64,000 nucleotides of DNA from a virus: the IMG/VR virus record IMGVR_UViG_3300025887_000015, positions 1 to 64,000 of that record; one strand, written 5' to 3'. Position numbers and translations under genes: made by a program. Shown here one piece after another: positions 17,052-26,438 of the stretch (position 1 is the first letter of the stretch; every line of letters begins with the position of its first letter). Below the pieces are notes generated by a model, which saw nothing but the letters and a program-made list of their open reading frames with translations, was not told where the DNA came from and ran no database searches.

Positions 17052-17822
17052 TTATTTTAATGTATCCTTTAAATATGCTATTTCGCTAATTTCTGATATA
17101 AATTTATCTGGAGAAAAATTATACCTTAACAATTTATCTTTAACTCTTAAATATGTGTCCTTTTCATCTATATTTGATTCTTCATTTAATTTACCGTTAA
17201 TTAAATCAATACACTCAATTAGCGTGCCTTTATATAAATTTTCTTTTTCTTCATTAGTACCGTTAGAAATAATCTTAAAAGCTTTTTGCTCTGTTTCAGA
17301 TAATTTCTTCATATACTTAGAATTAAATTTCTCAACCATTGCTGGTCCCATAAATTTATTCATGTATGGCTCAACTATTTCTTTTGATTCAGAAATTACT
17401 TTAGAGTGTTTTGTAACAAATAATTTTGATTCAATAATTAAATCAATATTTTTTGCTGTCTTTTTTGTAAATGCTAAATTATGGATATGTTCATATAATT
17501 CTTTATTATCGTAATCTTCCAATAATTCAAACCCTTTTTTATTAAGGTAGTTTACTAATTTCTGATTAGCTTCATTAACTTTTAATCCCGCTAACATTGA
17601 TATACATTCGTCTACCAAAAATCTTTGCTTTTCACCTTCATTTTCAACAACAACTTTGTTCTCAAGTTTATCAAACACTTGAAATTGTTTTTTAAGAGTA
17701 GAATTCTCTTTCAATGCTTTAGCATATGTTTTGAATATTTTTTTATATTCATTATTTCCTTCTACGATACCATTCGCTAGAATGTCCTTGAAAGTTTCAT
17801 GTATTTGTCCAAAATTTTGCAT
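17052..17822 (-). CDS. Hypothetical helical protein in head operon
   Basis: 256 residues, almost all helix, charged, no known motif (start MQNFGQIHETFKDILANGIV). Its location directly after the portal gene matches that of T4 head-core genes, so an internal head or core role is possible. It has its own late-type motif. Confidence 0.45.
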   Translation of the reverse strand: MQNFGQIHETFKDILANGIVEGNNEYKKIFKTYAKALKENSTLKKQFQVFDKLENKVVVENEGEKQRFLVDECISMLAGLKVNEANQKLVNYLNKKGFELLEDYDNKELYEHIHNLAFTKKTAKNIDLIIESKLFVTKHSKVISESKEIVEPYMNKFMGPAMVEKFNSKYMKKLSETEQKAFKIISNGTNEEKENLYKGTLIECIDLINGKLNEESNIDEKDTYLRVKDKLLRYNFSPDKFISEISEIAYLKDTLK

Positions 17823-17837
17823 TGTTCTTGTTTTTAA

Positions 17838-17845
17838 ATAAATAT
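17838..17845 (-). promoter_or_regulatory. Late-type promoter motif
   Basis: ATATTTAT, 15 bases before the ATG at 17822. Confidence 0.45.
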
Positions 17846-17871
17846 GTCTTTTTAATTATAAAATCCGTTTA

Positions 17872-20800
17872 TTATTTGGTTTCATTATCAGAGTCTAGTT
17901 TTTCATCGATTTCATTTATCATATTATCCATGGTTTTATTAAACATTATTGATTTATCATAGATTTTAGTAGCTTCAGTTCTAAGTTTTTCTTCATTACT
18001 TGTTTTACCATTTAACATGGACATATACTCCTTAGTTGATGCGTTCTTAATTTCTTTTAATAACGGTTTATTTTTTAAACGTCTATTTTCTTCAGTAGGT
18101 TCTTCATCACCGAAACCTTCGTCACCACCTAAATCTTCACCACCGAAACCTTCGTCACCACCTATATCTTCAGTAGCTTCAGCATCTTCAATGTCACCTT
18201 CTAAATCTAAACCAGCATCATCAAACCCTCCACCGAAACCTCCACCGCCTCCAGCACCACCGCCTCCAGCGGCACCACCTTCACCATCTTCAGGAACTTG
18301 ACCGCCTTTTTTGGCCATATCCATATCACCATAAACTCTATCTACTCTATCATAGATACCAGTATTTTTAATAACATTCGCAGTATTTTCTAATTCCATA
18401 GCAGCTGCTTTCTCGATTCTTTGTTCAAGTAAATCTTGTTTGATTTCATCATCACTCCAACCTAAAATTTCTCTTTTAGCTCTAGTCATAGACATAGAAC
18501 CAAATCCATTACCAGCATCAGCAACCGCATCTTTATATAAAGAAACTTTAGCGGCTGTCTGCTCAATTTTAAGCATTTCTGCTTGTGTTGAAGGATTGTT
18601 TAAAGTAATTGTAAAATTATCTAAATCATCAGCGAATCCTAATAAGTGTAAGTGAATAATAGCAACCTTATTAAGTTCATGTAATAATGCCTGTTGAATT
18701 CTATTTATTGTTCTTGAGAATCTAATATCTTGTAATGCAAGGTTTTTACCTTCACCTTGAGGTTCTTCAAAACCTAAGAAAGCTTTAGGAACTCTTAACG
18801 CAGTAAATAATTTTCTTTGTAAATATTCAATATCAGCAATTTGGTCTAAGTTCTGCGCACCTGGTAAAGTATCAATAGGTGTTTGTGCATTTTCATCTCT
18901 TACTGGAATAAAAATATCTTGGTCAATACCTAATTGATTATATCTAACATCCATTTGACCTGTTTGTGGGTCAACAAGTGGAGTACGTTTAAATCTATTA
19001 GCTATGTCATCCACGTATGCACCAACATCTTCATTATCAATATTACCAACAAATATCTTATAAACTCTTCTTTCTGGTGCTCTTGTTACACGATAAACAA
19101 GCATAGCATCTTCAGCTAAAATTAATTGCTTCCAAATACGTCTTGCTTTTTCTAAAAATGAAGTACCGTAAGGTAATTTTCTATCATCACCTAAAAGTCT
19201 AAAGTGAGCAATTTGCCACGATTCAAAACTAATATCTCTACCTTTCCAGTAGAATACTGTTTTATTTCTAGTTTCATCTTGATTAATAGCTTCTAATTGA
19301 GATGGTGAAATAATTCCATTGATATCATTCTCTCTTCTTTCAATCTCAAAGTTAGGTAATTGTCTAACTCCAGTAACGCCACCTTTAGAACTAATATTTA
19401 ATTGTACAAAATTATCACCATATTTACAGTTGGATACAAAAACACCATCACGTTTAAAATTACCTTCATCATCTTTGGTACAAACTGGGAAATTATGTCT
19501 ATCACCTTCACCATTTGGTCCTAACACTTCCATACAATAAACATCATCACCCTCACTCAATAATTCAACACTAACTACTTTATGATTAAGAATTGTCTTA
19601 TTTTTTTTAGTTTCAGATATATTTTTAGCTCTAATATAAGTGTTATCATTTACCATATTAGGCTTTAAACCTTCAACGAAAGTTAAATAATCAATTTCAA
19701 ACGTCCTTTTTAAAAGTTCATTTATAGTTCTCCTATTTATACCTTTAATCGCATCACGCTTAATGTGTTTATTAAATGTAATGAATTCTTTGGTGAATTT
19801 TGGTTCATTCTTTAATTTACCACATAAAGTATCTAATGACATATAATTTGGAGTCTCTTTAATAAGTACCTCTATCATGTTGATAGCTTTACCACTCAAT
19901 TTATAACGCATTTTTTTTGATGTGTTAGATTTATATTCATCATCACCCCATAAATTTTTCATAACATCACTTCTAATGTCATTGTGAGTTTCATGTAAAG
20001 AACTTGAATTATATTTTTTAAATGGGTCAGGGTATGTACCCTTCATCTTATTAGATAACATTTCTCTACGTTCATCAGAACGAAGCCATTTATTAATACC
20101 AATCATTCTTTTTTCAGTGACTTCAGGACTCTTCAAGTGAAAATCAGCTAAACTACCATGATATTTATTATGTTCACTAACACTCATTCTAACTAAATTA
20201 GACGGTGAGTTATTGAATTTATTGAAATCTATGTGATGGGTAACAAACTTTTCATCAACACTATTTTCATATTTCAAATCTCTATGCATTTCACGACCAA
20301 TTAATCCATGTGTGAATTTATAGTGGTTTGTATTTGGGTTGTAAACTTTCTCATAACCAGATACACGTTCATTTTCACTAATTTTAGTATAGAATGGCAT
20401 TAGACTAAGACCCTCAGTTAATTTATCAGCACGTAAATATGAACCATCTCTTAGTAAAAATTCATGGTCTGGGGTGGTATCAATATGAGTACCATTATCT
20501 AACGTTATTCTATATAACTCACTATTTTTTCTAGTCAAATCACACCAAACAATTTTACTTGGTAAAATATTTTTAGTTCCATCTTGAATTGAATAAGTCC
20601 AGATTTCTTTATCTGGAGTTTCTTTTAATTCCTTTGAAATCTCAATAATTGTTTTATTAGTCCCATTTAATAATGGAATTACACTATCTTTCCTTATTGG
20701 TAAATTTCTGGCCCACATTTGTAATGATGTGTGAATATCTAATCTATTTATGAATAAGTCTTCAAGAATTCTTTTAACCCTTTTACTACCAGAGTAAACG

Positions 20801-21162
20801 TTAATAACATCACCTTTATCATTTGGTGTTGTTGATTCTTCACTAAATACATCTAATGTAGCAGCAATTTCTGGATAAAATTCCATTGTTTCAAAATCTG
20901 AATAGGAACCAACTCTTGTAGTTTCATAATGAATAGCTTGTTGATATAACTCACCATCAACTCTAGACCACATACCAGCTAAGTACTTATCTTGTTGCGC
21001 TTGTAGTTTAGCTACATCGAACTCTTGTTTAGATTGAGTTCGTAATATTTCTTTACTGTTACCAAGAGAATATTTATTACTCCTTTTTTCAACATTTGGG
21101 TTTAAACCTTCTTTCCCAAAAGTGTTACTTAATCTTTGGAAAACTGTTTGTTTTTTTGCCAT
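17872..21162 (-). CDS. Portal protein, gp20-like, interrupted by an intein
   Basis: 1096 residues as read. Removing residues 160-578 joins NLPIRKD to CKYGDNFVQL, giving a 677-residue portal protein (T4 gp20: 524). The host part has T4-type portal features: MWSRVDGELYQQAIHYETTR, DIEYLQRKLFTALRVPKAFL and the helical clip/stem region. The C-terminus carries a Gly-rich run and repeats around GGDEGFGG, absent from T4. The portal is the dodecameric DNA gate at the special vertex and nucleates head assembly. The intein sits just before the conserved CKYGDNF segment, as inteins prefer essential sites. Confidence 0.9.
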   Translation of the reverse strand: MAKKQTVFQRLSNTFGKEGLNPNVEKRSNKYSLGNSKEILRTQSKQEFDVAKLQAQQDKYLAGMWSRVDGELYQQAIHYETTRVGSYSDFETMEFYPEIAATLDVFSEESTTPNDKGDVINVYSGSKRVKRILEDLFINRLDIHTSLQMWARNLPIRKDSVIPLLNGTNKTIIEISKELKETPDKEIWTYSIQDGTKNILPSKIVWCDLTRKNSELYRITLDNGTHIDTTPDHEFLLRDGSYLRADKLTEGLSLMPFYTKISENERVSGYEKVYNPNTNHYKFTHGLIGREMHRDLKYENSVDEKFVTHHIDFNKFNNSPSNLVRMSVSEHNKYHGSLADFHLKSPEVTEKRMIGINKWLRSDERREMLSNKMKGTYPDPFKKYNSSSLHETHNDIRSDVMKNLWGDDEYKSNTSKKMRYKLSGKAINMIEVLIKETPNYMSLDTLCGKLKNEPKFTKEFITFNKHIKRDAIKGINRRTINELLKRTFEIDYLTFVEGLKPNMVNDNTYIRAKNISETKKNKTILNHKVVSVELLSEGDDVYCMEVLGPNGEGDRHNFPVCTKDDEGNFKRDGVFVSNCKYGDNFVQLNISSKGGVTGVRQLPNFEIERRENDINGIISPSQLEAINQDETRNKTVFYWKGRDISFESWQIAHFRLLGDDRKLPYGTSFLEKARRIWKQLILAEDAMLVYRVTRAPERRVYKIFVGNIDNEDVGAYVDDIANRFKRTPLVDPQTGQMDVRYNQLGIDQDIFIPVRDENAQTPIDTLPGAQNLDQIADIEYLQRKLFTALRVPKAFLGFEEPQGEGKNLALQDIRFSRTINRIQQALLHELNKVAIIHLHLLGFADDLDNFTITLNNPSTQAEMLKIEQTAAKVSLYKDAVADAGNGFGSMSMTRAKREILGWSDDEIKQDLLEQRIEKAAAMELENTANVIKNTGIYDRVDRVYGDMDMAKKGGQVPEDGEGGAAGGGGAGGGGGFGGGFDDAGLDLEGDIEDAEATEDIGGDEGFGGEDLGGDEGFGDEEPTEENRRLKNKPLLKEIKNASTKEYMSMLNGKTSNEEKLRTEATKIYDKSIMFNKTMDNMINEIDEKLDSDNETK
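19429..20685 (-). mobile_element. Intein with HNH homing endonuclease in the portal gene
   Basis: 419 residues (160-578). It begins with Ser (SVIPLLNGTNKTI), has the block B TxxH (TTPDHEFL, about 229-236), the C-terminal blocks VVSVELLSEGDDVYCMEV and DRHNFPV, and ends FVSN followed by Cys as the +1 residue. The penultimate residue is Ser instead of the usual His. Between lies an HNH-like endonuclease (THHIDFNKFNNSPSNLVRMS, about 308-327). By family knowledge it splices itself out after translation, and the endonuclease spreads it to intein-less alleles. Confidence 0.9.
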
Positions 21163-21217
21163 CTTAATTCTTTTTATTAATTATACTATATTTTTTAAAT
21201 AAATCAATGTATTTTTA

Positions 21218-23077
21218 TTATTTAGTACCGCTAAATAACCACATGTAATTACCTTTTGGGTCTTGCATATTTTTAGATACCTGTGGACTAAAGTTTGGTT
21301 TCTTAGCAGTTACTTTCTTTTTTCTATCAGCTTTAGATATAAATCCATTACGCTTTAAATCGTCATCTGTAACTCCAACTCTACCATCATTTCTAACCCA
21401 TCCAGCCAACATAGCTTTAGTTTTAGCCTTAGCCTCTTTCAATTTTTTAAATGATGTTTCCATAACCCATAAAGCATACGCCAATGGCATAAGTAAATCA
21501 TCGTGATACCCTTCCATGTGGTCAGCTTTTCCATTCTTAAATACAAATGTTCTCATCTCAGATGTCATCCTTTTAGAGCGTATTTTAATTGCATTTAACC
21601 TTACCATCTTTTCTAAATTTCTAATTATTGGTGCTCTCCTACCCGCAGTACAATTAAACCCAGGATATTTACCAATGTTACTTTCTTTAGGTGCTTTATT
21701 TGTTGCCCTTTCCATTGGTTTTGTTGATGTTTCATCATAATACAAATTTGGTGTACCTAAGTACTGGCATTGTGTTATAGTACCAACTCCCCAACCACCA
21801 GTTACATCAACTACTACTAATGCGTCATATATTCTAGCATATTCATCAACCAATGTACCTAATAAATCGGGTTGTAATTGACCTTCATATTCCATTACTT
21901 GTGTCATAGTTGTGAAATCAATCACAACAATTGTTGAATTATCTCCACCATCACCTCTAGCAACGTCAGCCGATAAAATATATTCATGACCTTCAATAGG
22001 TTCTTCCCAAATCCAAATTTCGTCTTTATCACCAGCTGTGTATAATGGTTCAGATACATTTTGTCTTTCTTGCATAATAATGTATTTATCGTCAATTACA
22101 TTACCACCAGAACCAATAAATGATACATCAAGTTCTTGAGCAATCATTTTTTTGTCGTTGTTCATACCACGACACATTTCTCTATACCAACTTGAACTAG
22201 GTTTATAACCTTTATTCACCATATTTTCGTAATGGGTATAAACCTCCAATATACTTTCTTCAGAATCTCCGAAATTAATATATCTAATTTCTTCAATAAC
22301 ATCATCATTATTCTCTTCATGAATCCAAATAAGGTCTCTTACTTTGGTTTGTTGATTGGTTGTATATCTAGGGTCTTGATACCATTTCATCTCAATAATA
22401 TGGAAATCATTTTTACCCTTTTTAGATTGTTCATATGTTTTATGATATAAAGCATCCATACCATTTGGGGTAGAAATTAATGTAGCTCTACCACCAGTAC
22501 CTAAAGCAGTTAATGCGGCACCAAATACAATAGCACCATCATCAATAAAGGCTGCTTCATCCATTATTAACCATGTTGGTGTGAATCCCCTAAGCGCATC
22601 TTTAGATGTTGCAACCGCTTTAATTCTACTACCATTAGGTAATTTTATTTCTTTTTTAGATTCAACTGAATATATACTCTTACCTTCTTTTTCTGACGTA
22701 CCATAATATTCATCACCCCAAACCCATCTTGGAAATTGAGAAATGAAATCTTTAATTTTATCTAAGAATTCAAACGCCATTTCCTGTTTGTTTGCAACAA
22801 TCAAAATAGCTTCTGGGTTGTTAGGGTCAGCAAATACTGCTTTGGTTGCTGCATATGCAGCGGAAGTTGTGGATACACCAGCCTGTCTCGGCTTTGTAAT
22901 CATAGTAAACCTATATTTTCTATACGCTTCTACGATTTGTATTTGTTTTGGAAACAATTTAAACTGCACAAAACCTTCTTGTGTTTTATCGAAAGTTTTA
23001 AGATATGTGCAAATTGCATATACTGGGTCTAATAAACACTCGGTATATTCATGTAATATTTCTGAACCTGTTAACAT
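21218..23077 (-). CDS. Large terminase subunit, gp17-like
   Basis: 619 residues. ATPase: Walker A variant TKPRQAGVSTT (61-71), Walker B TWLIMDEA (Asp173, Glu174), coupling motif LISTPNG (about 200-206). Nuclease of RNase H fold: SADVARGDGGDNST (Asp371), VVVDVTGG (Asp424) and YHDDLL (Asp526/527). It pumps DNA into the prohead through the portal and cuts the concatemer. Gene order terminase then portal follows T4. No intein here. Confidence 0.95.
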   Translation of the reverse strand: MLTGSEILHEYTECLLDPVYAICTYLKTFDKTQEGFVQFKLFPKQIQIVEAYRKYRFTMITKPRQAGVSTTSAAYAATKAVFADPNNPEAILIVANKQEMAFEFLDKIKDFISQFPRWVWGDEYYGTSEKEGKSIYSVESKKEIKLPNGSRIKAVATSKDALRGFTPTWLIMDEAAFIDDGAIVFGAALTALGTGGRATLISTPNGMDALYHKTYEQSKKGKNDFHIIEMKWYQDPRYTTNQQTKVRDLIWIHEENNDDVIEEIRYINFGDSEESILEVYTHYENMVNKGYKPSSSWYREMCRGMNNDKKMIAQELDVSFIGSGGNVIDDKYIIMQERQNVSEPLYTAGDKDEIWIWEEPIEGHEYILSADVARGDGGDNSTIVVIDFTTMTQVMEYEGQLQPDLLGTLVDEYARIYDALVVVDVTGGWGVGTITQCQYLGTPNLYYDETSTKPMERATNKAPKESNIGKYPGFNCTAGRRAPIIRNLEKMVRLNAIKIRSKRMTSEMRTFVFKNGKADHMEGYHDDLLMPLAYALWVMETSFKKLKEAKAKTKAMLAGWVRNDGRVGVTDDDLKRNGFISKADRKKKVTAKKPNFSPQVSKNMQDPKGNYMWLFSGTK

Positions 23078-23089
23078 CCTTTTTTCTAT

Positions 23090-23098
23090 ATAAATATA
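23090..23098 (-). promoter_or_regulatory. Late-type promoter motif
   Basis: TATATTTAT on the - strand, 12 bases before the terminase ATG at 23077. Confidence 0.5.
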
Positions 23099-23127
23099 CT
23101 AAAACAGCCAATAAAGTGCAATAAATA

Positions 23128-23155
23128 AAAAGGCCCGTCATATGACGGGCCTTTA
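23128..23155 (-). terminator. Intrinsic terminator
   Basis: A perfect GGCCCGTCAT/ATGACGGGCC stem with a T run on the - strand, ending the upstream operon just before the terminase promoter. Confidence 0.88.
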
Positions 23156-23173
23156 AAGTAAATTAAAATGTTT

Positions 23174-24412
23174 TTATAAGAACCAATTTTCAGTGTCTAA
23201 ATTATCTAAATCTTCTGGGCCTAAATAATCATCGTCACTAATTCTATCAACTACATTGTCAAATTCATCGTTTCTTAATTCGTCTTTAATCTCAGTAAGA
23301 AATTCATTTATAAGTGCTTTACCTTTTCTAGAACCCATAAGCACTTCCCTAAAGGATTCGTGAAACTCATCAGCTGGTAATTCTACTAATTCAGTATATA
23401 CATGATGTTTCAAACCGTAGTCTTCAGCTGGAATACAATTTAAAAATTTTTCCCATATTGGTGGGCCAAGTCTCATGTCCCAACTTTCAGCTTCCATAAA
23501 ATCAGCTTTTTCCATTACGAATTGAGCTGTTTTAGGGTCTTTTGGTAAACCATGATATGAAAGTACCTCCATCACTCCTTTAACCATCTCGTGGATTAAA
23601 ACAGGTAAACAAACAGCTTCTGCAATTATCTTTGGAACATCACCTTCTGTTTTAGGAAATTCTACATTAACTAGACCACCAATCATTCTAGAATTCTTAC
23701 CTTTCACATCATCAGTAACCATATACATATAATCAGCACCAGTCATTAATTTAGAATATAGGTTAGGTAACAATGGATTTAATTCTACTAATTGTTCATC
23801 TAATAAATGAAACATATGATTTGTTTTCTTAGCAGCACCTTGAATTAATGCGTTAAGCATTCTACGTTTGTAAACTTCTTTATTAGCGTTAACTAATTCG
23901 TTATGGTCATCAAACTCAACAGTGGATTCTGATTCCATTCTAAGTTTACTCTTATCTACATTTAATGACATTTCAGTTGTTAACGTACCATCAAGTAATA
24001 AATCTTCTTCAGTGATATCGAACTCTTCCATAATTAATTGTTTAACCATCTCAATCAATTCATCTTTATGTTTTTCCTCAAGTTCAATTACTTTTCTCAT
24101 ACAAGCGGCTTGCTTTTGTATAATTTCATTAACATCAATACTTTCTTCACCATGATGCCTTTTATAGTTTTTTACAACATCACCAAATCTTTTAGACATT
24201 AATCTTTCTTCAAAATGCATATCATCATCTTCAGGAAAAGCTGGATGTGCGCCTAATGAATGTGAACGCTCTCTTAATTGTTTAGCCAAAGTAGGGTCCA
24301 TCCTTTCAGCATGATTATCATCATACTTAATTCTACTTTCACTTAATCTTTTCGGTTTTTTTAATTCCTGTAAGGCTTTAAGTGCTAACTTTTTAATTTT
24401 ATTATCGTCCAT
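23174..24412 (-). CDS. Putative virion structural protein
   Basis: 412 residues, acidic, unrecognised. A helical N-terminus (about 1-150) with RLSESRIKYDDNHAERMDP is followed by a conserved-looking core (LPNLYSKLMTGADYMYMVTD, HEMVKGVMEVLSYHGLPKDP). Position between tail tube and terminase genes suggests a neck, head-completion or internal protein. Overlaps the next upstream gene by one base. Confidence 0.45.
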   Translation of the reverse strand: MDDNKIKKLALKALQELKKPKRLSESRIKYDDNHAERMDPTLAKQLRERSHSLGAHPAFPEDDDMHFEERLMSKRFGDVVKNYKRHHGEESIDVNEIIQKQAACMRKVIELEEKHKDELIEMVKQLIMEEFDITEEDLLLDGTLTTEMSLNVDKSKLRMESESTVEFDDHNELVNANKEVYKRRMLNALIQGAAKKTNHMFHLLDEQLVELNPLLPNLYSKLMTGADYMYMVTDDVKGKNSRMIGGLVNVEFPKTEGDVPKIIAEAVCLPVLIHEMVKGVMEVLSYHGLPKDPKTAQFVMEKADFMEAESWDMRLGPPIWEKFLNCIPAEDYGLKHHVYTELVELPADEFHESFREVLMGSRKGKALINEFLTEIKDELRNDEFDNVVDRISDDDYLGPEDLDNLDTENWFL

Positions 24413-24777
24413 TATTTTTTATTTTTAATGTAATTAATTAAATCATTTTTCTTAATTCTAGGTTTAATATTTTCACCTAATTTAATTTTAGGTGATTTAG
24501 AATTTTTTAATTCTTCCATTAACTTATCAAAATCTTCGCCATAAACTCCATATTCTTCACCCCTTTCCATTTTTTCTTCATCTGGAATTTCTGGTAAATC
24601 ATCTTCACCACCTTCAGTAGTCAACTCAATTGTTGAATCAACACCATCAGTTTTAGAGGCTTGTTTTGCTTTATCTACCGCATTTTGGTCATCAGCTGTT
24701 ACTGAATAAGTCATTGACTCTTCATTTTCAGAAATTAATTTACGTAATTTTTCTTTAGTTACTACCTTTTTATTCAT
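24412..24777 (-). CDS. Hypothetical acidic protein
   Basis: 121 residues, disordered and acidic in the middle (GGEDDLPEIPDEEKMERGEE), basic at both ends. Overlaps both neighbours. The start KKVVTKEKLRKLISENEE resembles the N-termini of other structural genes in this operon. Confidence 0.45.
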   Translation of the reverse strand: MNKKVVTKEKLRKLISENEESMTYSVTADDQNAVDKAKQASKTDGVDSTIELTTEGGEDDLPEIPDEEKMERGEEYGVYGEDFDKLMEELKNSKSPKIKLGENIKPRIKKNDLINYIKNKK

Positions 24778-25177
24778 TTTCTATTTCGATTTTATAATCC
24801 ATTACCACATCTTTTTCATATAAAAGGTCGGCAACTTTTTTTATTTCCATCCCGAATGGGAATACTAATCTTTTATCTGGGTATTCTTCTAACCCATCTA
24901 TATTTTCCCAAGCTAATGGAATTATATTATCTAAAGCATCATACATTGAAAATTGTTCATTGTCTTGTGCAACATGTAATTCAAATTCCGATTCAATTTT
25001 ACCCACTTGAACTATTAAGTTATCAAATGGTGCTTCAGGGTTACTACTTGCTGGGTATGAATCCCAACCTTCACCATCAACGTTCTCTACAGTATCACTA
25101 AAAATAAATTCATAAAAATATTTATTAGCGTGATTGTAACCAATCTTATGAACATATATTAAATATAAATTATCCAT
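24770..25177 (-). CDS. Hypothetical protein
   Basis: 135 residues. MDNLYLIYVHKIGYNHANKY, FEFIFSDTVENVDGEGWDSY and PASSNPEAPFDNLI give a compact alpha/beta look with no motif I recognise. Overlaps neighbours by one and eight bases. Confidence 0.5.
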   Translation of the reverse strand: MDNLYLIYVHKIGYNHANKYFYEFIFSDTVENVDGEGWDSYPASSNPEAPFDNLIVQVGKIESEFELHVAQDNEQFSMYDALDNIIPLAWENIDGLEEYPDKRLVFPFGMEIKKVADLLYEKDVVMDYKIEIENE

Positions 25178-26379
25178 TATACTTCTTCTATTTCAGGTTT
25201 ATCACCATCAGTAAATACTGGTGCGTCAAAATTCTCAGGGTTACCAAATTTAGATACGTTTATTAAATATTGTTTACCATTATCTAAGATATCAGTTTGA
25301 TATGCAAATACATAAGGTTCATCATAAGCTAACGGTTTTTCAACCACCTCACCAGTGTTAATAAAATTAACCCCATTAAATCTAACACCATCAACATCAA
25401 ATACTAATGATACTAAATTTCCATCTTCAGAAAATTCACTATTATTTATAAATTGAACTCCACCTTCAGCTTTTGGTTTAGGGTCTGGTAATTGTTCTGG
25501 AATAATTGTCCATGGTTTAGACCTTCTAGTAGACCTTTTCGGTTCAACTACAGGTTTAATTTGTGGTTTAACCACTGGTTGAACGTCCGTTGTCATAAAT
25601 GTTTCTTTAACCATTTCTTTAATTCTTTGATTTAACATACTATCATTTTCATCAGATTCAAGAGTTATATATTTATTTTCTTCCATACCTTCATCATCAA
25701 CACCTAAAAATGCATCTTGAAATACAGTGTTACCATTACCATTTGGATTATGTTCAGTAATTTCCTTAACATCAGCTAAAGTAACGTTAATCATTTCTTT
25801 AGTCTTAGGCATTTGAACAATAACGTCATTCCCGTCAATTTTCTTAACGATACCCATTTCTTTTCTGTTGGTAACGTAAACCTTCTTGTTTAATAAGTCG
25901 TCAGTGCTTTTTTTTTCTAAAACACTTTCTTCCATATCAATATTATCTAAATCTAATGGTTCGTCACTTGGTAATTCTTCACCACCCTCAACATCAGCCT
26001 CTGCTGGTTCATCATTTTTTTTACCAGTACCATCAGTTGTAGATGATTTTACCTTTTGAATAATATCAGCTTGGTCTTGTTGGTCCATTTCACCTGAATT
26101 AGTTGCAGATAACACAGAATTAATTGCAAACTTTTCTAAGTCATAATCAGGTGCACCTAAATCTTCCGTATATTTTCTTAGGCTTTGACCTAATTTACCA
26201 GATAATTGTTGTATGTATTTTTCAGGACTGTCTTCTTCGTTAGCTTCTACACCAGCATCAAATGGTTCATCGTTAAATGGTTTATCACTTTCTGGTTCAC
26301 CCATTGGGTCTTCCATTGGTTGAGCATCTGGAAGTTCATCAAAACCACCCTCATCGTTACTAGGAACAGAAGAACCCAT
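25177..26379 (-). CDS. Putative structural protein, possibly expressed by -1 frameshift from the gene upstream
   Basis: 400 residues from the first ATG. N-terminal third acidic and disordered; about 160-210 has a small beta domain (LLNKKVYVTNRKEMGIVKKI, a KOW/SH3-like look); the C-terminus is beta-rich. The frame stays open upstream to 26478, through an A10 run at the end of the previous gene, with no other start. Read-through from a -1 shift would add KSITETKFKLKLDDPSPEPQ, which looks like real coding. Either a separate gene with an atypical 59-base gap, or the second half of a fusion. Confidence 0.55.
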   Translation of the reverse strand: MGSSVPSNDEGGFDELPDAQPMEDPMGEPESDKPFNDEPFDAGVEANEEDSPEKYIQQLSGKLGQSLRKYTEDLGAPDYDLEKFAINSVLSATNSGEMDQQDQADIIQKVKSSTTDGTGKKNDEPAEADVEGGEELPSDEPLDLDNIDMEESVLEKKSTDDLLNKKVYVTNRKEMGIVKKIDGNDVIVQMPKTKEMINVTLADVKEITEHNPNGNGNTVFQDAFLGVDDEGMEENKYITLESDENDSMLNQRIKEMVKETFMTTDVQPVVKPQIKPVVEPKRSTRRSKPWTIIPEQLPDPKPKAEGGVQFINNSEFSEDGNLVSLVFDVDGVRFNGVNFINTGEVVEKPLAYDEPYVFAYQTDILDNGKQYLINVSKFGNPENFDAPVFTDGDKPEIEEV

Positions 26380-26438
26380 ATCCTGAGCTTGTGGTTCAGG
26401 AGATGGGTCATCTAATTTTAACTTAAACTTAGTTTCAG

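Noticed and set aside
18017-18301. Pro/Ser-rich + strand ORF opposite the portal C-terminus
   Set aside because: Mirror of the Gly/Asp repeats on the - strand; no start signals.
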